Assembly: GCA_915063485.1 (NCBI GenBank)
Contig: CAJZDJ010000027.1
Coordinates: 1 to 20,694 of the forward strand
DNA: 20,694 bases
Origin: an uncultured Actinomyces sp.
GTDB lineage: Bacteria > Actinomycetota > Actinomycetes > Actinomycetales > Actinomycetaceae
Direction of reading: 5' to 3'
The notes beneath the pieces are model-generated. The model was not told where the DNA came from. It ran no database searches and saw only the letters and a program-made list of their open reading frames with translations. Positions within the stretch are counted from its first letter, which is position 1. Each line of letters starts with the position of its first letter. The position numbers were made by a program, and so were the translations under genes. Positions 1 through 7,023 of the stretch are shown one piece after another.

Positions 1-31
1 CCCTATAAAACCCCATGAATTTTTTATAGGG
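1..31. terminator. Perfect 10-bp inverted repeat downstream of nanR
   Basis: CCCTATAAAA (1-10) and TTTTATAGGG (22-31) are perfectly complementary around an 11-nt loop. The element lies 58 nt beyond the stop codon of the minus-strand regulator gene and at the window edge, so it may end that transcript or one entering from the left. The stem is AT-rich and lacks a clear U-tract on either side, so an operator or a weak bidirectional terminator are equally possible. Confidence 0.4.
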
Positions 32-40
32 AAGGGATGA

Positions 41-86
41 TTTTGCCTGTATTTGCCTGTGTTTGCCTGTGTTTGTCTGTGCCTGT
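41..86. repeat. 10-bp tandem repeat (TTTGCCTGT units)
   Basis: Four consecutive 10-bp units end in TTTGCCTGT or TTTGTCTGT at 41-50, 51-60, 61-70 and 71-80, followed by a partial GCCTGT at 81-86. The array abuts the stop codon of the minus-strand regulator gene. The period equals about one helical turn, so the short T-runs are in phase. It is seen directly; its function is unknown. Confidence 0.85.
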
Positions 87-88
87 AT

Positions 89-853
89 TTACTTGGAGTC
101 TAGGACGCCAAGGAGAGGCTGGTAGTGGGTAACCACGGCCTCACAGTAAGCATCGGCGTCGCCAGCAACCGCAGCCTCATACATGAAACGGTGTGCCTGG
201 GCGGTTACATGAATATCCTCCGGCGTGGGCACACCCAAAGACGGTGAAGTAATCATGTGCACCTCCCAAAAAGCATCGGTTAGTTGCTGGAACAGGTGGT
301 TATTAAGTGGCGCCAGCAAAGCATTGTGGAAAGTGCGGTCTTGCTGGGGGAAAAGCTGGCCCGCCTGAGATAGCTGCTCCATTTCCAACAAAATCTGTTC
401 CATAAGCGCTGAAGGCTTATCCTGCCAAGCATCAATAACCGGCTGCGCTAAAGCCAAATCCAAGGCTTGGCGCACCTGCACAATATCCTTTAAAGCACGC
501 CAATCATCGCCCGGGTTTAGCAGGCCCCTAAAAGCCAGTAGCTCCACCATGGGGCGCATAGAAACTGAACCCACAAACATGCCGCGCCCATGGCGCACCT
601 CAACAATGTCCAAAGCCGCTAAAGTGCGCACCGCCTCACGCACAGATGAGCGCGAAACATTTAAATCGTTGCACATTTGCGTCTCGGTGGGGAGTGGATC
701 GCCGCGCTGTAAGTTGTGGCTAATGATGTGATGCTTAATAGCTTCAATAGCCACGCGCGCCTGACCCAGGCTGGCATTGCTGCGTGAAACGCCGCCTGAC
801 GTGCTAGAAAGATCTATAGGTGTTTGCCCAAAAGGTGTGGAGTTATTAGACAC
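89..853 (-). CDS. nanR: GntR/FadR-family transcriptional regulator, probable sialic acid regulator
   Basis: The 254-residue protein has an N-terminal winged helix-turn-helix (about residues 32-97, with the family-typical LPTETQMCNDLNVSRSSVREAVRTL stretch cut here to its core 'SRSSVREAVRTL') and a C-terminal all-helical FCD ligand-binding domain (about 120-248). Likely FCD metal ligands are visible: D172 and H176 in DRTFH, H221 and H243. It starts at a GTG with a strong GGAGGGG site a few bases upstream. It diverges from the sialic acid transporter/catabolism genes, the usual arrangement for a local regulator, so repression relieved by Neu5Ac or an amino-sugar intermediate is inferred. The family assignment is firm. 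The NanR name rests on context, since FadR-type regulators of other sugar-acid operons look similar. Confidence 0.82.
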   Translation of the reverse strand: MSNNSTPFGQTPIDLSSTSGGVSRSNASLGQARVAIEAIKHHIISHNLQRGDPLPTETQMCNDLNVSRSSVREAVRTLAALDIVEVRHGRGMFVGSVSMRPMVELLAFRGLLNPGDDWRALKDIVQVRQALDLALAQPVIDAWQDKPSALMEQILLEMEQLSQAGQLFPQQDRTFHNALLAPLNNHLFQQLTDAFWEVHMITSPSLGVPTPEDIHVTAQAHRFMYEAAVAGDADAYCEAVVTHYQPLLGVLDSK

Positions 854-945
854 GTGCCCCTCCGCGAATGGTTCGTCATTGAATTGTGTCCTTTAACCGT
901 ACACTCAAAACGCAACTTCGTGGTACAGTTCATTTCACCAACGTC

Positions 946-964
946 AGACATAAGACGTCAGGCA
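946..964. promoter_or_regulatory. Candidate NanR operator 1 (nanR-binding-protein intergenic)
   Basis: AGACATAAGACGTCAGGCA lies between the divergent regulator and solute-binding protein genes and matches a second site at 2947-2965 at 15 of 19 positions. The core at 947-959 is an imperfect 13-bp palindrome. An overlapping inverted repeat, ACGTC-N8-GACGT, spans 941-958. It sits immediately upstream of the Shine-Dalgarno sequence of the binding-protein gene, a position suited to repression. Role inferred. Confidence 0.5.
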
Positions 965-980
965 TCCAGGAGGATCTTCA

Positions 981-2597
981 ATGTCGAATCCCATTCGTTC
1001 AACCAGTCGCCGTGACTTCCTCAAGGTCACCGGTACCCTAAGCCTCGCCGCCGGTATTGCTGCTTCCCTAGCAGCTTGTGGTGGTGGTGGCACCACTAAG
1101 AAGAAGGCCGGTGGCGCCACAGGTGACACCAGTAAGGCTAACAAAGATGGTGCCATTATTGCAGGTATCTCTTATGAGCTAGGCACCAACGGTTACGACC
1201 CGGCCACCACCAGCTCGGCCCTAACCATTGCCGCCAACTGGCACACCCTAGAGGGCCTAACCGAGCTAGACCCGGCTGACCGCACCGTTTACAACGCCCT
1301 AGCTAAGGAAACCCCCAAGAAGGTAGATGACACCACCTGGGAGGTCACCCTGCGTGACGGCGCCAAGTTCTCCGACGGCGCTGCTGTAACCGTTGAAGAC
1401 GTTATCTTCTCCTACACTCGCGTACTCGACCCCGAGCTTAAGAGCCTGTACCGTTCGATGATCGGCTTCATCGACAAGGTAGAGAAGAAGGATGACAAGA
1501 CCATCACCTTCAAGCTAAAGCAGGCTTTCTCCCTAGTTCCCGAGCGCCTAAGCATCGTCAAGATTGTTCCCAAGGCCGCCGTCGAGAAGGACGCCAAGAC
1601 CTTCGACCTCAACCCCATCGGTTCTGGCCCCTACAAGATGACCGACAACGGCTCCGCCAGCCAGAAGGTTGTCTTCGAGCGCAACGAAAACTACAACGGC
1701 CCGCGCCCGGCCCTGGCCAAGACCATGACCTGGCAGATTCTGCCCGACCCGGCTACCCGCACCAACGCTCTGACCTCGGCCACCGTACAGGCCATCGACT
1801 CTGTGCCCGCAGCTGACCTGGCTAACCTCAAGGCCCCCAACAAGGTCTCCACCGTGCAGGGCTTTGGTCTGCTGTTCGCCATGTTCAACCAGAACGGCAA
1901 GTTCAAGGACGTCAAGGCCCGCCAGGCCATCATGTACGCCATGGACTACAACAAGATCTGCGACAACGGCATGGCCAAGCTGGCCACCCCGGCCACCTGC
2001 TTCGTGCAAAAAGCCCACGCCGACTACAAGCAGGCCAAGGTGGTCTACAAGTACGACGCCGCCAAAGCCAAGAGCCTGCTATCTGAAGCTGGCGTAACCG
2101 AGATCAAGGTGCTGGCCTCCAACCACGACTGGTTCTCCTCCGTGCGCGCCATCCTCAAGGAAAACTTTGAGGCCCTGGGTGTAAAGATCAGCTATGACGA
2201 GAAGAAGTCTTCCGACGTCTACAGCACCATCGATGGTGACCCCAACGCCTACGACGTACTGATCGCCCCCGGTGACCCCTCGGTCTTCGGTAACGATGCT
2301 GACCTGCTCATGCGCTGGTGGTACTCCACCGACGTGTGGACCGACAAGCGTATGCACTGGAAGGGCGCTGACAGCTACACCAAGGTTCAGGAAAAGCTCG
2401 ACGCCGCGCTCAAGCTCACTGGCAACGACCAGAAGAAGGCTTGGGGCGAGATCTTCGACCTGCTCAGCGAGCAGGTGCCGCTGTACCCGATCTTCCACCG
2501 CAAGACTCCTACCGCTTACAACGGCGAGTCCCTGGTTAACTTCCGTCCGATCGCGATCACCGGTCTGTCCTTCGAGAACGTAGGTTCCACCAAGTAA
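981..2597 (+). CDS. ABC transporter solute-binding lipoprotein, family 5, probable sialic acid binding
   Basis: The 538-residue protein has the length and character of family 5 (peptide/nickel/opine) binding proteins. The N-terminus combines a twin-arginine motif (SRRDFLK, R10-R11), a hydrophobic segment and a lipobox LAAC with the acylated cysteine at C33, so it is predicted to be a Tat-exported lipoprotein anchored outside the membrane. The Gly/Lys-rich linker after C33 is typical. The ATG is preceded by AGGAGG with a 7-nt spacer. It is the first gene of the importer, followed by a strong hairpin and a 450-bp gap before the permeases. Substrate is inferred from the linked nanA-nanK-nanE genes. 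SatABCD of Haemophilus ducreyi is the known precedent for a peptide-family sialic acid importer. A different sialylated ligand cannot be excluded. Confidence 0.85.
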   Translation: MSNPIRSTSRRDFLKVTGTLSLAAGIAASLAACGGGGTTKKKAGGATGDTSKANKDGAIIAGISYELGTNGYDPATTSSALTIAANWHTLEGLTELDPADRTVYNALAKETPKKVDDTTWEVTLRDGAKFSDGAAVTVEDVIFSYTRVLDPELKSLYRSMIGFIDKVEKKDDKTITFKLKQAFSLVPERLSIVKIVPKAAVEKDAKTFDLNPIGSGPYKMTDNGSASQKVVFERNENYNGPRPALAKTMTWQILPDPATRTNALTSATVQAIDSVPAADLANLKAPNKVSTVQGFGLLFAMFNQNGKFKDVKARQAIMYAMDYNKICDNGMAKLATPATCFVQKAHADYKQAKVVYKYDAAKAKSLLSEAGVTEIKVLASNHDWFSSVRAILKENFEALGVKISYDEKKSSDVYSTIDGDPNAYDVLIAPGDPSVFGNDADLLMRWWYSTDVWTDKRMHWKGADSYTKVQEKLDAALKLTGNDQKKAWGEIFDLLSEQVPLYPIFHRKTPTAYNGESLVNFRPIAITGLSFENVGSTK

Positions 2598-2602
2598 AAG
2601 CT

Positions 2603-2648
2603 TTACTAGCTAAGTTAGCCACTGTTGCTAGCTTAGCTAGTAAGTTTT
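2603..2648 (+). terminator. Long hairpin after binding-protein gene, probable partial terminator
   Basis: A 17-bp stem (2603-2619 with 2627-2643, one mismatch, 7-nt loop CACTGTT) begins 6 nt after the stop codon and is followed by GTTTT. It fits an intrinsic terminator, or a 3' stabilising hairpin. Such an element between a binding-protein gene and its permeases commonly gives more binding protein than membrane subunits; that role is inferred. Confidence 0.7.
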
Positions 2649-2649
2649 A

Positions 2650-2703
2650 GCGGCCAGGGTAGCGCTTAAGTAGGCATCACCTCTTAAAGTGCACCCTGGC
2701 CGC
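2650..2703 (+). repeat. Long-loop inverted repeat with nested pairing
   Basis: GCGGCCAGGGT (2650-2660) and ACCCTGGCCGC (2693-2703) are perfectly complementary over 11 bp. Inside the 32-nt loop, GCGCTTAAG (2662-2670) can pair with CTTAAAGTGC (2683-2692) with one bulge and one wobble, extending the structure to a near-continuous stem. It starts 2 nt after the preceding hairpin's tail. It could be a second terminator, an RNA-processing site or an attenuator. Confidence 0.6.
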
Positions 2704-2907
2704 GCCCGCTAAGGGAGTTGTGGTCCTGTGGGGCGGTTTGCTTGGGTTCCTGTGTGGTTCCTGTGTGGCGGGCTGGCGGCCCGGCCAGGTGGTTTGCGTG
2801 GTTTCGCATGGTGCAGCTAGCGGCCCGGCTGGGACGTTGCTGGTTGGGGGAGTGGGGCGACGGCGTCGTCGGCCCCGCGCGCAAAGCCAGCAAATCTCTT
2901 AGTAGTC

Positions 2908-2946
2908 TTTGCCACTGTAGGCAAACAATCAATAGCACTTGCTATT
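2908..2946. promoter_or_regulatory. Two tandem palindromes upstream of the permease gene
   Basis: TTTGCC-N6-GGCAAA (2908-2925) and AATAGC-N4-GCTATT (2931-2946) are perfect inverted repeats separated by 5 bp and lie directly upstream of the candidate NanR site. Short palindromes in series upstream of a start are typical of operator arrays, but I cannot assign proteins to them. Confidence 0.45.
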
Positions 2947-2965
2947 AGACATCAGATGTCCGACA
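2947..2965. promoter_or_regulatory. Candidate NanR operator 2 (permease promoter)
   Basis: GACATCAGATGTC (2948-2960) is a perfect 13-bp palindrome with a single central base, overlapped by the palindrome TGTCCGACA (2957-2965). The 19-bp stretch matches the site at 946-964 in 15 positions. It lies about 80 nt upstream of the permease GTG. Binding by the divergent FadR-type regulator is inferred from sequence similarity and position. Confidence 0.55.
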
Positions 2966-3047
2966 ATAGACACAACGGCGGACTACAAACCTGCCGGGCG
3001 CACACGTGTCATAGAAGACGTGAACGCAAAAGCAAAGGAGCAAACTC

Positions 3048-4007
3048 GTGTCTAACCTGATCCGCCTAATTGGCCGGCGCCTAATCGCGCTGCCATTCAT
3101 GGTGGTTGGTGTGACCTTGCTGGTGTTCTTGGTAATGTCGCTTTCTCCCGCAGACCCGGCCGTTTTGGCCCTGGGAGAATCAGCCAGCCCAGAAGCACTA
3201 GCGCAGTATCGCACCGCTCATCACCTAGATGACCCCCTATTTCAACGATTCTGGGATTACCTAGTTAACCTCTGCCAGGGAGACCTAGGCCAGTCATTCA
3301 CCGGTAACGACATTACCGACCTAGTTAAAAGCGCTTTCCCCATCACCTTGCAGCTAACCTTCATCGGTATGTTCCTGGCGGTAATCATCGCCCTGGTGCT
3401 GGGTATCATCGCCGCCCTCTACCGTGACCGCTGGCCCGACCAGGTCATCCGCGTCATCTCTATCGCCTTCCTGGCCACCCCCTCCTTCTGGCTGGCACTG
3501 CTCATGATCCAGTGGTGGTCGGACGTGCCCGGAGGCACCGGCACCTTCCCCTCAGTAATCACTGAGTGGATCCCCTTCGGAGACGAAGGCTATCTACGCC
3601 AAATCGCCCTGCCCGCTATCGCCGTCGCCCTACCCAACTCCGGGTCACTAACCCGTGTAGTGCGTACCGCCATGGTTGAAGAACTCGATAAAGACTACGT
3701 ACGCACCGCCATTGGCGCCGGCATCCCCAAAAGCATTGTGGTAGCCCGCAACGTGCTACGTAACGCCCTAATCACCCCGCTCACCGTGCTGGGTCTGCGC
3801 ATCGGCTACGCCATGGGTGGAGCCGTGGTTATCGAAATGATCTTCAACATCCAAGGTATGGGCCAGTTGATCTTCCAGGGCATCACCCGTAACGACGTAA
3901 ACATCGTTCAGGGCGTGTCCATCACCGTGGCCGCCGCCTTCATCATCATCAACATCATCGTTGACATGCTTTACGTACTGGTCAACCCGCGCATTAGGAG
4001 CGTGTGA
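3048..4007 (+). CDS. ABC transporter permease, DppB/OppB type, probable sialic acid importer
   Basis: The 319-residue integral membrane protein has the DppB-type layout: an N-terminal helix (about 13-33), an extracellular region with the GDLGQS motif (78-83), then a core of about five further helices. The cytoplasmic EAA coupling loop is visible at about 216-239 (DYVRTAIGAGIPKSIVVARN). The start is GTG with AAAGGAG 7 nt upstream. It is the first gene of a tight cluster: its TGA is immediately followed by the GTG start of the fused permease-ATPase gene. It should form a heterodimeric channel with the permease half of that next protein. Confidence 0.88.
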   Translation: MSNLIRLIGRRLIALPFMVVGVTLLVFLVMSLSPADPAVLALGESASPEALAQYRTAHHLDDPLFQRFWDYLVNLCQGDLGQSFTGNDITDLVKSAFPITLQLTFIGMFLAVIIALVLGIIAALYRDRWPDQVIRVISIAFLATPSFWLALLMIQWWSDVPGGTGTFPSVITEWIPFGDEGYLRQIALPAIAVALPNSGSLTRVVRTAMVEELDKDYVRTAIGAGIPKSIVVARNVLRNALITPLTVLGLRIGYAMGGAVVIEMIFNIQGMGQLIFQGITRNDVNIVQGVSITVAAAFIIINIIVDMLYVLVNPRIRSV

Positions 4008-6134
4008 GTGATGCGCCACCAAAAGAAACTAGACAAGGTAACTGCCCCTGCGGCGCGCTTCCAAGGATGGAAAGCCATGCCGCTGGGAAGCAAAATCGCG
4101 GTAGTGGTTCTGGTAGCGCTCGCGCTCATGGCCATACTCGCCCCCGAACTTGCTCCCTTCAAACCCGGCCAAAGCGGCCTGGCCAGCGTAGAGGAAGTAG
4201 TAACCCTCGACGACGGCACCGAAACCAACATCACCAGCCAGGCTGCCCCGCCTGGAGGAGACTTCATCTTCGGAACCGACGGCTCAGGTCGTGACGTGCT
4301 CTCCCGCATCATTTATGGTGCGCGAGTATCACTGGTAGTAGGTATCTCCGCTACCGCCCTGGCCCTGGCTGTGGCTGTAGTGCTTGGCGCTATCGCCGCC
4401 ACCGGCCGCAAATGGATCGCCGAAGCCCTGATGCGCACCCTGGACGTAGTCATGTCCTTCCCCGGTATTGCGCTGGCGGCTGTGCTGGTGCTGGCGCTGA
4501 GTGCCACGCTACCTACGCTGCCAGTGGTGGTGGTCTCCATTGCGGTTTTGTATGTGCCACAGTTAACCCGTGTGGTGCGAGCCAATATCATCTCCCAGTT
4601 CGGAGAAGACTATGTGGCTGCCTCCAAGGTAATGGGTGCCTCGGTACCCTGGATCTTGTTCAAGCATGTAGCTCGCAACTGCATTGCCCCGATCATGGTT
4701 TTCGCCACGGTTTTGGTGGCAGACGCGATCGTATTTGAGGCCTCACTAAGCTTCGTGGGCGCAGGCATCAAGGCCACCAACACACCTACCTGGGGCAACA
4801 TGCTCTCTGAAGGTAAGGCCCTGCTGCTAAGTGGTCACTGGTGGGTGACTTTCTTCCCCGGCCTGTTCATCCTGATCACCACCTTGTGCCTAAACGTCTT
4901 GTCTGAAGGCCTAACTGACGCTATGGCTTCGCCGCGCATCCGTTCGCGCGCCGACGTCGAAGCTGACGAAGCCGCCCTGGAAGAAGTTGCTGGCGAAGGC
5001 CACGGCAAGGATGGCGAGCTGGTGACCGAAAAGAGCATTTTCGAGTCCTCCTACCCCGAGATTCGTCGTCCTGAGGTGCAAGAGCACGTATCTCTAAGCG
5101 AGCGCCTAGACCAGCTGCGCGTCTCTGAGCTCAAGCGTCGCGACCGTCTGGTTTACCCCACCCCGAAGCAGGCACCGGTGCTGGAGGTTAAAAACCTGTC
5201 CATTGCCTTCCCCGCCCAGCACGGTGACGTCAACATTGTTGACAACGTCTCCTTCTCGGTGCGCCCGGGTGAAACCATGGGTCTGGTGGGTGAATCCGGT
5301 TGCGGTAAGTCCATCTCCTCCATGGCGGTTATGGGCCTGCTCCCGCCCAGCGCCCGCATCAGTGGTGAAATCCTGTTCAAGGGTAAGAACATCTTGGAGA
5401 TGACCCCGCAGCAGCACAATGACCTGCGTGGCCACGAAATGAGCATGATCTACCAGGACGCGCTCAGCTCGCTTAACCCCTCCATGCTGATCAAGGCCCA
5501 GATGAAGCAGCTAACTCGACGCGGGGGCACCCGCAGCGCTGAAGAACTGCTGGAACTGGTGGGTCTAGACCCAGTGCGTACCCTGCAAAGCTACCCGCAC
5601 GAGCTCTCCGGCGGTCAGCGTCAGCGCGTACTGATCGCTATGGCCCTGACCCGCGACCCCTCGCTGGTGATCGCTGACGAGCCCACCACCGCCTTGGATG
5701 TAACCGTGCAAAAGCAGGTGGTTGACCTGCTCAACAAGCTGCGTGAAGAGCTCGGCTTCGCGATGGTCTTCGTCTCTCACGACCTGGCGCTGGTGGCCAA
5801 GCTGGCCCACCGCATCACGGTTATGTACGCCGGCCAGGTGGTTGAGCAGGCTGAAACCATGGAGCTGCTAACCAACCCCACCCACGAATACACCCGTGGC
5901 CTGCTAGGTGCGGTGCTCTCCATTGAGGCTGGTTCCAACCGTCTGCACCAGGTGCGCGGCACCGTGCCCTCGCCGCGTGAGTTTGTCGACGGCGACCGTT
6001 TCGCCCCGCGCTCTAGCCACCCCGAGGTTGGGCTACACACCCGCCCTGTACTCAAGCCGGTTGATGGCAACCCCAACCACGTGTTTGCTATCACCCCTGA
6101 GCTTGAGGCGCTGCTGAAGAAAGAGGCAAAGTGA
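4008..6134 (+). CDS. Fused ABC permease (DppC type) and ATPase (DppD type)
   Basis: This 708-residue protein joins two subunits that are usually separate. Residues about 28-310 form a DppC-type permease (FGTDGSGRDVLSR near 88-100; EAA loop near 201-224). A charged linker (about 311-385) follows, then an ATPase domain with Walker A GESGCGKS (428-435), Q-loop Q483, signature LSGGQ (533-537), Walker B LVIADE (554-559) and switch H591. The C-terminal oligopeptide-transporter extension is present (VPSPREF, about 653-659), but the cysteines usual in that region are missing. Start is GTG 4008, with ATG 4011 as alternative; AGGAG at 3996-4000 suits either. The 3' end overlaps the next ATPase gene. 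It presumably works with the DppB-type permease and the second ATPase as one importer. Confidence 0.9.
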   Translation: MMRHQKKLDKVTAPAARFQGWKAMPLGSKIAVVVLVALALMAILAPELAPFKPGQSGLASVEEVVTLDDGTETNITSQAAPPGGDFIFGTDGSGRDVLSRIIYGARVSLVVGISATALALAVAVVLGAIAATGRKWIAEALMRTLDVVMSFPGIALAAVLVLALSATLPTLPVVVVSIAVLYVPQLTRVVRANIISQFGEDYVAASKVMGASVPWILFKHVARNCIAPIMVFATVLVADAIVFEASLSFVGAGIKATNTPTWGNMLSEGKALLLSGHWWVTFFPGLFILITTLCLNVLSEGLTDAMASPRIRSRADVEADEAALEEVAGEGHGKDGELVTEKSIFESSYPEIRRPEVQEHVSLSERLDQLRVSELKRRDRLVYPTPKQAPVLEVKNLSIAFPAQHGDVNIVDNVSFSVRPGETMGLVGESGCGKSISSMAVMGLLPPSARISGEILFKGKNILEMTPQQHNDLRGHEMSMIYQDALSSLNPSMLIKAQMKQLTRRGGTRSAEELLELVGLDPVRTLQSYPHELSGGQRQRVLIAMALTRDPSLVIADEPTTALDVTVQKQVVDLLNKLREELGFAMVFVSHDLALVAKLAHRITVMYAGQVVEQAETMELLTNPTHEYTRGLLGAVLSIEAGSNRLHQVRGTVPSPREFVDGDRFAPRSSHPEVGLHTRPVLKPVDGNPNHVFAITPELEALLKKEAK

Positions 6135-6970
6135 TGAGCCAGGCATGGGACCCCAAAGATCCGGTAGTTGAACTACGCAACGTCAACGTCATCCACAAGT
6201 CACGCACCGGCGGGCTTTTCCACCCTGACACGGTGCACGCGGTTAACGATGTTTCGCTAACCATCAGCCGTGGCCAAACCCTGGGAATCGTGGGTGAATC
6301 TGGTTGTGGTAAATCCACCACCGCCCGCGTAATGGTGGGTTTGCAGCCCATCACCAGTGGTGAGGTGCTGTTCAAGGGCCGCAAGCTCACCCACTCCAAG
6401 GCTGACCGACGCGATCTGGGCCGCTCCATTTCGGTAGTGTTCCAGGATCCGGCCACCGCCTTGAACCCGCGCATGATCGTGCACGACACCCTAATTGACC
6501 CGCTTAACGTACACGGCATTGGTTCACCCAAGGAACGCGAGGCGCGCGTACGTGAGCTGCTGGCACTGGTTGGTTTGCCGCTAAGTGCCCTGGATGTGTT
6601 GCCGCGCCAAATCTCCGGCGGTCAGCGTCAGCGTGTGGCTATTGCCCGTGCGCTGGCTTTGGACCCCGACATTATCGTGGCCGATGAGCCCACCAGTGCT
6701 TTGGACGTGTCGGTGCGCGCCCAGGTGCTCAACCTACTACAGGATCTAAAAGCCTCGCTGGGTTTGGGCCTGGTTTTCATCTCTCACGACATCAACACGG
6801 TGCGCTATGTATCTGACCGTATTGCAGTTATGTACTACGGCAAGATCATTGAAGAAAACACCACCCAGGAAATCTTTGCTCACCCCAAAGATGCCTACAC
6901 CCGCAAGCTGCTTTCAGCTGTGCCTTCGCTTTTGAACGACGCGGGGCCTAAGGCGTCCCCGGCGGCCTAA
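6134..6970 (+). CDS. ABC transporter ATPase, DppF/OppF type
   Basis: A nucleotide-binding subunit of the peptide/nickel importer family. Counting from the possible GTG at 6131, it shows Walker A GESGCGKS (55-62), Q-loop VFQD (103-106), signature ISGGQ (161-165), Walker B IIVADE (181-186) and switch H219. It ends shortly after the ATPase core and lacks the long C-terminal extension found in many family members. ATG 6134 is preferred over GTG 6131 because AAGAGG (6121-6126) is 7 nt away. That ATG overlaps the upstream stop as ATGA, implying translational coupling. It should pair with the ATPase half of the fused protein to power the importer. Confidence 0.88.
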   Translation: MSQAWDPKDPVVELRNVNVIHKSRTGGLFHPDTVHAVNDVSLTISRGQTLGIVGESGCGKSTTARVMVGLQPITSGEVLFKGRKLTHSKADRRDLGRSISVVFQDPATALNPRMIVHDTLIDPLNVHGIGSPKEREARVRELLALVGLPLSALDVLPRQISGGQRQRVAIARALALDPDIIVADEPTSALDVSVRAQVLNLLQDLKASLGLGLVFISHDINTVRYVSDRIAVMYYGKIIEENTTQEIFAHPKDAYTRKLLSAVPSLLNDAGPKASPAA

Positions 6971-7023
6971 GCACAGCTAAAAGATCAGATAATTTCCACT
7001 AAAAAAGAATCGCAGGAACAATT

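Larger units (their letters stand above)
2598..3047 (+). other. 450-bp non-coding spacer between binding protein and permease genes
   Basis: I see no credible gene here. The spacer holds, in order: a 17-bp hairpin (2603-2643), a long-loop hairpin (2650-2703), a tandem 11-mer duplication GGTTCCTGTGT (2745-2755 and 2756-2766), a GC-rich hairpin GGGGC-GACG / CGTC-GCCCC (2854-2876), three consecutive palindromes (2908-2960) and the Shine-Dalgarno site of the next gene. Short open frames crossing it lack good start signals and run through the hairpins. Confidence 0.8.
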
